Source: Phycisphaerae bacterium (lineage in GTDB: Bacteria > Planctomycetota > Phycisphaerae > UBA1845 > CAIVHJ01). Taken from it: a DNA stretch of 64,000 nucleotides. The position numbers were made by a program, and so were the translations under genes. The DNA lies in assembly GCA_022072405.1 (NCBI GenBank), contig JAJVHX010000006.1, positions 1-64,000 of the forward strand. Reading direction: 5' to 3'. Below, piece by piece: positions 16,562 to 23,945 of this stretch; position 1 is the stretch's first letter; the number at the start of each line of letters is the position of its first letter. A model generated the notes under the pieces. It was given only the letters and a program-made list of their open reading frames with translations, was not told the origin of the DNA and searched no databases.

Positions 16562-18238
16562 CTAAGCAGCATGAATCTGCTCTCCCAGCGTAGGCGGCAA
16601 CAGACTGCGCAGTTTGACCAGGGCCCGTTTTTCAATCTGGCGGATGCGTTCTTTAGTCACCCCGAAGCGTTCACCGAGTTGTTCGAGGGTTACTGCGGAT
16701 TGTGGCTGATTCAAGCCATAGTGAGCGGTCAGTATGGCCTGCTCGCGCTCATCCAGTTGAGCGATGCCCGCGCGCAGTACGCTTCGCAGGCTGTCGTTTT
16801 CGACCGGCGCGTTTTCTTCCGCCGCCCGGTGATCGGCCGCCGCCTCCAGCAGCTCTTCCTGCCCGGTGACATAGCGCTGATATCGGCCACGCTCTTCGGG
16901 AATCGTCCGGGCGAAATTCTTCATGATCGCCCACGTGGCATAGGTACTGAACTTGTAGCCGCGCTGATAATCGAACCGTTCCACCGCCCGTAACAACGAC
17001 ATATTGCCGTCGCTGACCAGTTCAAAGAGATTGACCGCCCCGTGCGCATGGCGATTGGCGATACTGACCACCAGCCGCAGGTTGGCCTGTAACAGACGGT
17101 TCTGGAATTTTTCCGCCAGTTCCAGATAGCGCTGTGTCTGGCTGATCTGTTTCGCAGTGGCCCGTTCCGGCTCCAGCTTCTGACTCAATTGCCACGCCCG
17201 AAACTTGCAGTAGTTATACCGCCGGAACAGATCGCGTTCCTGCGCGGCACTCAAGAGCGGCGTTGCATAGAGCGCCTTGAGATAGGCAGGCGCATCCGCT
17301 GGCGGCTTCAACGTCGCTGAGGGAGTGTCATCACTCGGTTCAGCAGCGTCCAGAATATCCTGTTCTGCTTCGGGCAGGTCGAATTCCGGTGCGGGCACGA
17401 AGACCGGTGGCCGATTCTGCCACTCCAGCACCGCCATCTCGCGGCAGATTGCCTCAATCTGGCTGGCCTTACGTCCAAACCGCCTGGCTAAGCTCATCAC
17501 GGCATCACCTTGCTGCCAAGCGTTGAAAATTTCCTGATAATCATCAGGCAAACGAGGCCGGCCATTGCTGGCGAACAGCGCCTCCGCCGGATGTTCATGA
17601 TCGTGTCGTCGCAGTGTATAGCGGATCGTTTCCACCGCGCGCCCCATCTCGCCGGCAATGGTCCGCGCCGCATCCTGCAGGCGGACGCGCTGTTCACGCA
17701 CCAGTTGCCGTGCCCGGTTCAGGATCCGCTCATGTTCAGCGGAAGATAATTGCTTAAATGCCATCCCCCGCCGCACCAGTTCCATGTTGCGGGAAACAAA
17801 CCGCCGCAAAGCCAGCTCGCTGAAGACCAGCCGCTGCACCCGATCCTCATCCACCACCCGCCAACCCGCCAACCCGCGCTGCCGCCAGCGGGCGATGGTC
17901 TTGGTGCTCACCTGCCAACGCGCTGAAAGCTGCTCCTGCGTGTAATGGGGTTCGGTGAGGGCGCTCTGTGGGATTGCGGCCGACTGACTCAACTGCTCGA
18001 TCAGGCGCACCAGATCGGTGATGAGCGCTGCCCCCTTCAGTGTCGAACGCTTGGACGCCTTGACCGGCCGGAAACCGGTCACGTGATAGCAGACAAAATC
18101 GTATGGATATTCTTTGGTTGCTTCGATCAGCTCCAGCAGATGCTCCGCACCCTGGATCTGCCGTAAGCGGTGACGACGGGGCGATAACGTCAATTGATGG
18201 GCTAGCTCTTTGAGATCAGCCAGGCGGTAATTAGCCAT
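16562..18238 (-). CDS. sigma-70 family RNA polymerase sigma factor with N-terminal HTH modules
   Basis: A 558-residue sigma factor. The C-terminal half is RpoD-like: region 1.2/2 (LSAAQERDLFRRYNY; RLVVSIANRHAHGAVNLFEL; YKFSTYATWAIMKNFAR) and region 4 (LDEREQAILTAHYGL; ERFGVTKERIRQIEKRALVK). The first ~290 residues are unusual, with at least three helix-turn-helix-like segments (LSARWQVSTKTIARWRQRGL, RAVETIRYTLRRHDHEH, LARRFGRKASQIEAICREM). Region 3 is short. It appears to be a group-2-type factor rather than the housekeeping one. It lies alone, divergent from nothing close, with a 286-base upstream region that probably holds its promoter. Confidence 0.85.
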   Translation of the reverse strand: MANYRLADLKELAHQLTLSPRRHRLRQIQGAEHLLELIEATKEYPYDFVCYHVTGFRPVKASKRSTLKGAALITDLVRLIEQLSQSAAIPQSALTEPHYTQEQLSARWQVSTKTIARWRQRGLAGWRVVDEDRVQRLVFSELALRRFVSRNMELVRRGMAFKQLSSAEHERILNRARQLVREQRVRLQDAARTIAGEMGRAVETIRYTLRRHDHEHPAEALFASNGRPRLPDDYQEIFNAWQQGDAVMSLARRFGRKASQIEAICREMAVLEWQNRPPVFVPAPEFDLPEAEQDILDAAEPSDDTPSATLKPPADAPAYLKALYATPLLSAAQERDLFRRYNYCKFRAWQLSQKLEPERATAKQISQTQRYLELAEKFQNRLLQANLRLVVSIANRHAHGAVNLFELVSDGNMSLLRAVERFDYQRGYKFSTYATWAIMKNFARTIPEERGRYQRYVTGQEELLEAAADHRAAEENAPVENDSLRSVLRAGIAQLDEREQAILTAHYGLNQPQSAVTLEQLGERFGVTKERIRQIEKRALVKLRSLLPPTLGEQIHAA

Positions 18239-18524
18239 GCCAGCGCTTTCCCTCTGTTACGATGACCAGCTTATCACTCACGCCGGGTGCGAACCGGGCG
18301 AGTCTGGGTGTTGCATACACCTGGGGGGCGAGGGTGAAACATGTAATCTGAGAGGTTGTCCCCTCCGTACATGTTCCGTCACTATAAATAATAGCGACTT
18401 TTTTCGCCAAATATCCAACACGGTACCAAAAATTTATAAAAAACGATGTAAATCTTGCGTAAGCGGTCGTTTATCGGCTCTAATCTTTCGGTCAGGTCCT
18501 GTGAAATTTTCCGCAATCTGAATG

Positions 18525-20588
18525 CTATGGATTTTCCGGCGCCGTGGGTTCCACCGGCGGTGTATCCGAAACAGGTTCATCGGTTGTCGGTTCGGGAGTG
18601 GTGGCTTCATCCGCTGCCGGCTCGTCGGTCGTGGGTTCGCCGCTGGAAGCGATCGCCCCGGAACGTTTGATGTAATCGCGCATGCGGACATGATCGATCG
18701 CGACTTCCGCATCCGTGCGATTCTCCAGCGCGGCATCGTACCAGGCCAGCGCCTTCTCTGTCGCCATCGGCTCACCCAGCATCGCCAGCAGATAGTGAGC
18801 AGCACCGAGCTGTGCGGCTATCGTCCAGTTCCCCTCACGCAGCGCCTGGTGGGCTCGGGTTAATGCTTCGATCGTGGTCTCGACATCTTTCTGTGTGGCC
18901 GCCTGCAGCTCGCTGGTTGCAGTTTGCCAGGCGGTGATATCCGCGGTCACTTCGGGTACCACCACTGCCAGTGGTTGAAGTTGCCTGGCCTGGTCCGACA
19001 TATCTTGATACTGTCGCACCTTCACATAGGCGATGCGGAGTTCCGCGTCCGCCTGTTGTGCAGCCAGCAGCGCCTTCAGCCAGCCCTGATTACCCGCTAC
19101 CTGGCTGTAGTGATACGCCTGTCGCTCCGGAGCCACCTTGGCTGCGGCATCGGTCGACTCGCTCTCCTCCGCCGAAACACCGCTCACCGCCGTCTTGAAG
19201 GTGGAGGCGGATTTCTGCAGCGTGCTGATGGCCTTTTCTTCCACCGGCGTGATCGTCTCGGCGTAACTCTTCAGCGACGCGTATGTTTCGGTGATCTGCT
19301 GTCGTTTCTGGGCATCATAGTCTGTGGCGATCTTGACGCGGTCTTCCAGATTGCGCTGATGTTCTTTCAGCGACTGTACGCTCTCCTCCGCCCGAGCCAC
19401 CGCTTCCGTCATCTTGTCCAGCTCCGCCTGGGCAATCTCCAACTCCTGCTGCTTATGCACGAGTCCGGTCTGAAATTCGATCCCCCGATCAGCGATGATC
19501 GGTACATATTCGCCATGGAGATAGTCGCCGGTGAAATCGATCACCGCGTTGGCCAGCGTGCCGAACTCCAGCACATGGGCTTCCGCCAGCGCGACGCGAT
19601 ACTGCGTCGCCTGTTCCTCATAAGATTGCCGGAAAGTGGAAAATCCGTTGGGATCGGTCAGGTCCACCCCCACATCCTGCAGGGTTTCCATCGCTTCCCG
19701 CGCGGTGGCCGCCCGGCCATTGGCGGCTTCCAGCTTGGTTTGGAGTTCGCTCGCCTGGCCCTGTAACGCCGCCACCGTCGCCTGCTGACGGGTCAGCGCT
19801 TCCTGAACTTCGCTCTGCAACTGCTGGGCCTGGGTGATCCGCCCCGCAATACCGCTCTGCTCCACCAGTTTCTGATCCGCAAGCACCGCCAGATCCATCC
19901 GGGCCAGATCCAGCAGCACAAAACGCCGATCGGCCAGCTCCTTCCGCATCAGGGTCGCCAGTCGCGACTGGGCCAAACCCTGGTGATAGAGAATGATGCC
20001 CTTAAGCCGATTGGCCACCGCCAGTTGATTGGTCGAATAATCCCCCGCCGTGATGGTCAGCGCCAATTCCACTTCCGCCAGTGCGTCGGTCAGCAGCTTT
20101 TCATTTTTCTTCAGATGGGCTTCATATTCGCTCAGCCCTTTGCTGATCATTGCCGAACCGCTGACCCGCTGAGCGGGCGGTTGACTGGCCTGTTCACCGG
20201 CCTTTTCCGGGCCATAGGCCAGCGTCAGCAACTCCTGCTCCGCCTGAGGCAGTTCCTTGATCTCTGCCAATTGGCTGTATTCTTTCAGCAGAACGCTGCC
20301 CTGCTCTTCCAGTTCCGGCGTCTCCAGCAGTGCGGTCAGCGCGTCAGATTCCAGTTTGAAACTTTCCGCCGGCACCACGCCGCGCAGCGACTCATCCAGA
20401 TTCATCTGCGCGTTGTACTGGGCCAGTAACCGTCGAGCCCGCTCCACATGTTCGAGCGCCTGCTGGTGGGCACTGATCCGCGGCGCCTGAATATTGGCCG
20501 TCACGCTGATCACTACCAGCACGACCAGCGCCAGTGCCAGACCCACCACTACCGCCAGATTCGATTTCTGCTCTTTGATGCTGACCAT
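18525..20588 (-). CDS. single-pass membrane protein with long coiled coils
   Basis: A 687-residue protein of unknown function. An N-terminal membrane anchor (LAVVVGLALALVVLVVISVT) follows a short basic start. A mostly helical, Glu/Gln/Ala-rich body follows, with coiled-coil stretches around 255-300 and 395-440. The tail is low-complexity, rich in PTTDEP-like repeats. It is probably anchored in the cytoplasmic membrane with the bulk in the periplasm. GGGGAG lies 5 bases before ATG 20588. No catalytic motif is visible; it may be a structural or TPR-like scaffold. Confidence 0.65.
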   Translation of the reverse strand: MVSIKEQKSNLAVVVGLALALVVLVVISVTANIQAPRISAHQQALEHVERARRLLAQYNAQMNLDESLRGVVPAESFKLESDALTALLETPELEEQGSVLLKEYSQLAEIKELPQAEQELLTLAYGPEKAGEQASQPPAQRVSGSAMISKGLSEYEAHLKKNEKLLTDALAEVELALTITAGDYSTNQLAVANRLKGIILYHQGLAQSRLATLMRKELADRRFVLLDLARMDLAVLADQKLVEQSGIAGRITQAQQLQSEVQEALTRQQATVAALQGQASELQTKLEAANGRAATAREAMETLQDVGVDLTDPNGFSTFRQSYEEQATQYRVALAEAHVLEFGTLANAVIDFTGDYLHGEYVPIIADRGIEFQTGLVHKQQELEIAQAELDKMTEAVARAEESVQSLKEHQRNLEDRVKIATDYDAQKRQQITETYASLKSYAETITPVEEKAISTLQKSASTFKTAVSGVSAEESESTDAAAKVAPERQAYHYSQVAGNQGWLKALLAAQQADAELRIAYVKVRQYQDMSDQARQLQPLAVVVPEVTADITAWQTATSELQAATQKDVETTIEALTRAHQALREGNWTIAAQLGAAHYLLAMLGEPMATEKALAWYDAALENRTDAEVAIDHVRMRDYIKRSGAIASSGEPTTDEPAADEATTPEPTTDEPVSDTPPVEPTAPENP

Positions 20589-20632
20589 GAAAACTCCCCA
20601 TCCAACTGACTACGGGTTTCAGGGTTCTCCGT

Positions 20633-20658
20633 GCCGCGGGCTTCAGCCCGCGCGGAAC
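20633..20658 (+). repeat. REP-like palindrome, family 1
   Basis: GCCGCGGGCTTCAGCCCGCG core in the gap upstream of the coiled-coil gene; one of about twelve copies in the window. Confidence 0.7.
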
Positions 20659-20877
20659 TGCCAATCGCGATCACGCGCGGAGTCTCTACACCTTGTCAAT
20701 TTTAACACGAAGTACTGCTTGCAGTTAATCGCGACCAGCGCACGATCCCGATCACTCCGCATCCTACCAGATCAATCCCCGCCCGACAATCTTCCTAACC
20801 CCCAATTAGAAAACCCTTTAAGAACAACCCCAACCAGCAGGATGGAACCTCGATTCGACTTAAATTAAACTTCGGAT

Positions 20878-21264
20878 ATGTTGACTTCCGGATTTGCTTT
20901 CGGGGTATGGTGTGTTTCCGGAAGTGTAGGCACAATGCTTGCCAGTCTTGCAATCTGGATTGCCAACAACGTGTTTCATGATTACGACTGGAATTTTGAT
21001 ATAGGGGTTCCGGGCACGATCGCCATTATTCTATTCGCCCCGCTCAACGGAGCGAGTTCTTTGTTGTGCAAAGGCGAACACCGCCTGCTGTTGATACAGA
21101 CCGTATCTTATGGTTCTGCAGTTATTGTGGGGTTGATGTTGCTCTGGGCAGGCAATATTTTCTTCGCTGCCGGTCTGGCCCTCGTCGCTTATTTATTGAG
21201 CGTAGTGGTATGGTCAGATTTATGGAATAAATGCAGTAAAGTTGGATCGGCGTACCCAGGGTAG
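20878..21264 (+). CDS. hypothetical four-helix membrane protein
   Basis: A 128-residue hydrophobic protein with about four membrane helices (6-30, 44-60, 76-96, 99-120) and a short basic C-terminus. No family is recognised. Codon use is somewhat more AT-rich than its neighbours and the upstream region has no strong ribosome binding site. I keep it because the hydrophobic pattern is coherent over the whole frame and nothing competes on the other strand. Confidence 0.45.
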   Translation: MLTSGFAFGVWCVSGSVGTMLASLAIWIANNVFHDYDWNFDIGVPGTIAIILFAPLNGASSLLCKGEHRLLLIQTVSYGSAVIVGLMLLWAGNIFFAAGLALVAYLLSVVVWSDLWNKCSKVGSAYPG

Positions 21265-21353
21265 GAGCACTGTCCTATCTGAAGAAAAGGGTGGTGATCG
21301 TTGCCCCAGATCTGCAAATTCGGTCAGGACGTTATTTGCTCCCCAGGCGGTGT

Positions 21354-21376
21354 GCCACGGCTCTATGAGCCGTGCG
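21354..21376. repeat. palindrome of the GCCACGGC..GAGCCGTG family
   Basis: GCCACGGCTCTATGAGCCGT followed by GCG: a 7-bp inverted repeat around TAT. Same family as 12975-12998 and 60191-60214. Confidence 0.5.
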
Positions 21377-21462
21377 CTCTTTGACCACTGTTGATACGGT
21401 AGTGACCCACAGCAGCCCGCTACAATAAAAAAACTGCTATAGGGGGCTACGGATCGTACACT

Positions 21463-22005
21463 TCAGCCGCTCTGATTGTCATTGGTGTTGGAATTGTCTG
21501 AAACGTTGTCGTTGCTGTTGCTGTTATCCGGAGTGTTATCGTTACTGTTGGTATTGGCGTTATTGTTATCATTACCGCCGGTCGCGCAGACTTCGTCGGC
21601 GTGCTCCTGATAAATCTCCGCCTGCTGCTGCACGAACGCTTCGTAGCTCTCCTCCGGGGTCAGTTCGTTATAGAGTTCCTCGAGGAATTGTTCGACCTGC
21701 ACATCGGTCAGCTCGACCAGTGTCGTGTCGCCGCAGCCGATGGCCCGCTGAATATCGTCGGCAATCTCCGCCACGGCTTCGCTCACTGAGATCGTCGAAT
21801 GGTTATCGTTGGCAGAGATGTTGTCATTGGCTTGATTTTCGTTGAGGTTGCTGTTGGCATTATCGCCGATATTATCGTTCAGATTCCCGTTACCGTTGCC
21901 GCCGGTGATAATATCCTCCACCAACTGCCCGCATCCGCAGACGCCGATTATGCCGACCATCGCCATCACCAGCCCAGCCCGCCGCATCATTTGATTTCCC
22001 GTCAA
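21463..22005 (-). CDS. Asn/Asp-rich (NDN-repeat) lipoprotein
   Basis: A 180-residue lipoprotein. The signal sequence (AGLVMAMVGIIGVCGC) is followed by low-complexity Asn-Asp-Gly runs (NGNGNLNDNIGDNANSN), then a small helical domain of about 70 residues with two cysteines (ISVSEAVAEIADDIQ to ADEVCATGG). It ends in another NDN/NSN tail. Such tails are typical of phycisphaeral envelope lipoproteins and may act as surface linkers. The ATG at 22005 or the one at 21990 (MMRRAG) may be the true start. Confidence 0.65.
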   Translation of the reverse strand: MTGNQMMRRAGLVMAMVGIIGVCGCGQLVEDIITGGNGNGNLNDNIGDNANSNLNENQANDNISANDNHSTISVSEAVAEIADDIQRAIGCGDTTLVELTDVQVEQFLEELYNELTPEESYEAFVQQQAEIYQEHADEVCATGGNDNNNANTNSNDNTPDNSNSNDNVSDNSNTNDNQSG

Positions 22006-22015
22006 TTATAGAAGG

Positions 22016-22081
22016 GGTTTCAAAAATCAAAGAGCCGCGGACTTTAGCCCGCGCGAAGTCCCTATTGGCGACTTTGAAACC
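22016..22081 (+). repeat. family 1 palindrome inside a GGTTTCAAA inverted-repeat element
   Basis: The family-1 core (22032-22055) is flanked by GGTTTCAAA on the left and its complement TTTGAAACC on the right (ends 22081), giving a 66-bp unit. The copy at 38011-38049 shares the left end GGTTTCAA. No clear target-site duplication was found. Confidence 0.55.
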
Positions 22082-22132
22082 AGCTCAAAACTGTTTTTGT
22101 TGCCCGTTGCCTTTCTTCCTGTCCCCATCCTT

Positions 22133-23680
22133 CTACTCTTTAATCGCCATCTCCACCTCGACGACTGCAATCTTAAACTGTCCGATATGCAGCATGGCAT
22201 CGGCCGCCAGGCTGCCCAGCGCCGCTCCGCGGGTCGAATGAGTGCCCAAGGCCAGATGGGTCGCATCGGCTTCGGTCTGGTCCCACGCCGAATCCAGATC
22301 AACCCACACCCCGTTGATCCAGAACTGGGCCCACATGTGAAAGCCCATCACATCCTTCTGATTCTGCAGATCATGCACATAGATCAAGCCGGTCACCACC
22401 CGCGTCGGTATGCCCCTCGCCCGCCCCAGCGCCGCCAGCAGAATGCCATTCTCCGTGCAATCGCCCACCCGGTTGCGACACACCTCCGCCGCTGTGGCGA
22501 AACCGGTTCCCAGACCCTCATACTTCACCACCGCGCTCACTTTTTTCCGCAACAGATCCGCCACTTTCCAGGGATCCTTTTCATCGCCCACCGCTTCGGC
22601 GGCTAATTTCTGTACCAGCGGATCATCGCTGTTGATGAAGGTTGTCGGTTCGAGATATTCCGCCAGCTCCGCCGCCGGCGTCTGGTGCGTTGCATGCTGA
22701 GCCGCCAGCGCCGCATGATCCTGCCGCGTCACCACCAGCTGCACCCGGCCGGCTTCACGCTTTCTGATTTTCTGCATATCCGTCTCGATCAGTTCCGGCA
22801 GCGGCTGATCCGTGGTGGTCGAAATTTCAAAAGTGATCCGCCGGGACTGTTGCCGATCAATCGAGCGGCCCACCGGCAGCAGCGTGTTCATGAACATCTC
22901 CGCCCCGGCGATATCCTTCAGGGCGGTGGCTTTATCGCAGGCGATCATGTCGATGGTCAGCCCCATCATGTTGACCTGTTGCCGCAGCGGCCGCCATTCA
23001 TCATCCACCCACGCCAACGCTTCGATACCCAACCCGTTGATCGTCGTTACCACCTTCGACCGCCAGGCCGAACGCTTCTCCCCCAGCAGTTCAATCTCTT
23101 CCCGCTTGATCACTTCCGTGGTCACCGGGACCGCCACATTCAACGCCTGCGTGGGCATGAACATGTTGAGCGTGAATTTCGTCCCCGGCTCGAGTTTCTG
23201 ATGGAGCGACTGCAGAAAGGCCGACCAGCCCATCAGCGCCCCGGCGGGATAATCCAGCTCCTGCACAATTTTGGCTCCGAATTGTTCGGAGGTGACGAAG
23301 ATCCGCCCGTTGCGGATTTCGCCTTCGACCTTGACCGGCTGCTTGGCCAGCTCCTGCACACTACTGAACGCCAGCGGCACGCCGGCGATCGTCTCGCGGC
23401 TGCACTCGTGCATGGTCACTTCCAGATCGGTGCCCGCCCGTTGCACCCGCATATATACTTTGTTGCTGATGATGATCTCATCGCCCACCCGCTCCTGTTG
23501 CACGTGGGCATAACCCAGCTTCTGTTCGCCCAGCATCAACGACATCCAGGTTTCATCGAACAGCCCCTGCGGCGGCTGGGTCGGATCGGCGGCGGACCGG
23601 GTCGTCTGACCTGTGGCGAGTCCTGTCGATAACAACCCTCCCGCGAGTCCCCACACCACCATCCACCGTCGATTCCGCAT
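22133..23680 (-). CDS. secreted transglutaminase-like protein
   Basis: A 515-residue protein with an N-terminal signal peptide (VVWGLAGGLLSTGLATG) and a C-terminal transglutaminase-like (papain-fold) domain. The catalytic Cys is in RVGDCTENGILLAALGRARG, the His in GFHMWAQFWI, and the Asp in WVDLDSAWDQ. The ~300-residue N-terminal part is beta-rich and resembles the unnamed module often fused to bacterial transglutaminases. It probably acts in the periplasm as a protease or crosslinking enzyme; the substrate is unknown. It lies alone, divergent from uvrA. Confidence 0.85.
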   Translation of the reverse strand: MRNRRWMVVWGLAGGLLSTGLATGQTTRSAADPTQPPQGLFDETWMSLMLGEQKLGYAHVQQERVGDEIIISNKVYMRVQRAGTDLEVTMHECSRETIAGVPLAFSSVQELAKQPVKVEGEIRNGRIFVTSEQFGAKIVQELDYPAGALMGWSAFLQSLHQKLEPGTKFTLNMFMPTQALNVAVPVTTEVIKREEIELLGEKRSAWRSKVVTTINGLGIEALAWVDDEWRPLRQQVNMMGLTIDMIACDKATALKDIAGAEMFMNTLLPVGRSIDRQQSRRITFEISTTTDQPLPELIETDMQKIRKREAGRVQLVVTRQDHAALAAQHATHQTPAAELAEYLEPTTFINSDDPLVQKLAAEAVGDEKDPWKVADLLRKKVSAVVKYEGLGTGFATAAEVCRNRVGDCTENGILLAALGRARGIPTRVVTGLIYVHDLQNQKDVMGFHMWAQFWINGVWVDLDSAWDQTEADATHLALGTHSTRGAALGSLAADAMLHIGQFKIAVVEVEMAIKE

Positions 23681-23881
23681 TTTTTACACCACCTTAATAA
23701 GAAGCCCAACTGCTTTGTTAACCCGCTCATATCATAGAACAGCCGCGTTTCTCACACCACCGTCGATTAATTAACTCTTGTACCCCGTCACCCCCCACGG
23801 TACGCTACATAATTCGTTATTTCGCCGGAAAACGGGATTTGGTTTTGTCCCAGGCAGGTTCATGTATTTGGATCTGCTGAA

Positions 23882-23907
23882 GAGCCGCGGGCTTTGGCCC
23901 ACGCCAC
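23882..23907 (+). repeat. REP-like palindrome, family 1
   Basis: GAGCCGCGGGCTTTGGCCCA core just upstream of uvrA. It falls in a spurious 5' extension of the uvrA frame. Confidence 0.65.
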
Positions 23908-23945
23908 TCTGTAATTCAGAACGATCTGTTTCGTGCGATTATATC

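Noticed and set aside
18239-18524. A riboswitch or small RNA upstream of the sigma factor gene
   Set aside because: Some short inverted repeats but no match to any RNA family core I know; probably just a promoter region.
22685-23632. A 315-codon plus-strand frame opposite the transglutaminase
   Set aside because: Antisense shadow; the minus strand has the complete catalytic triad.
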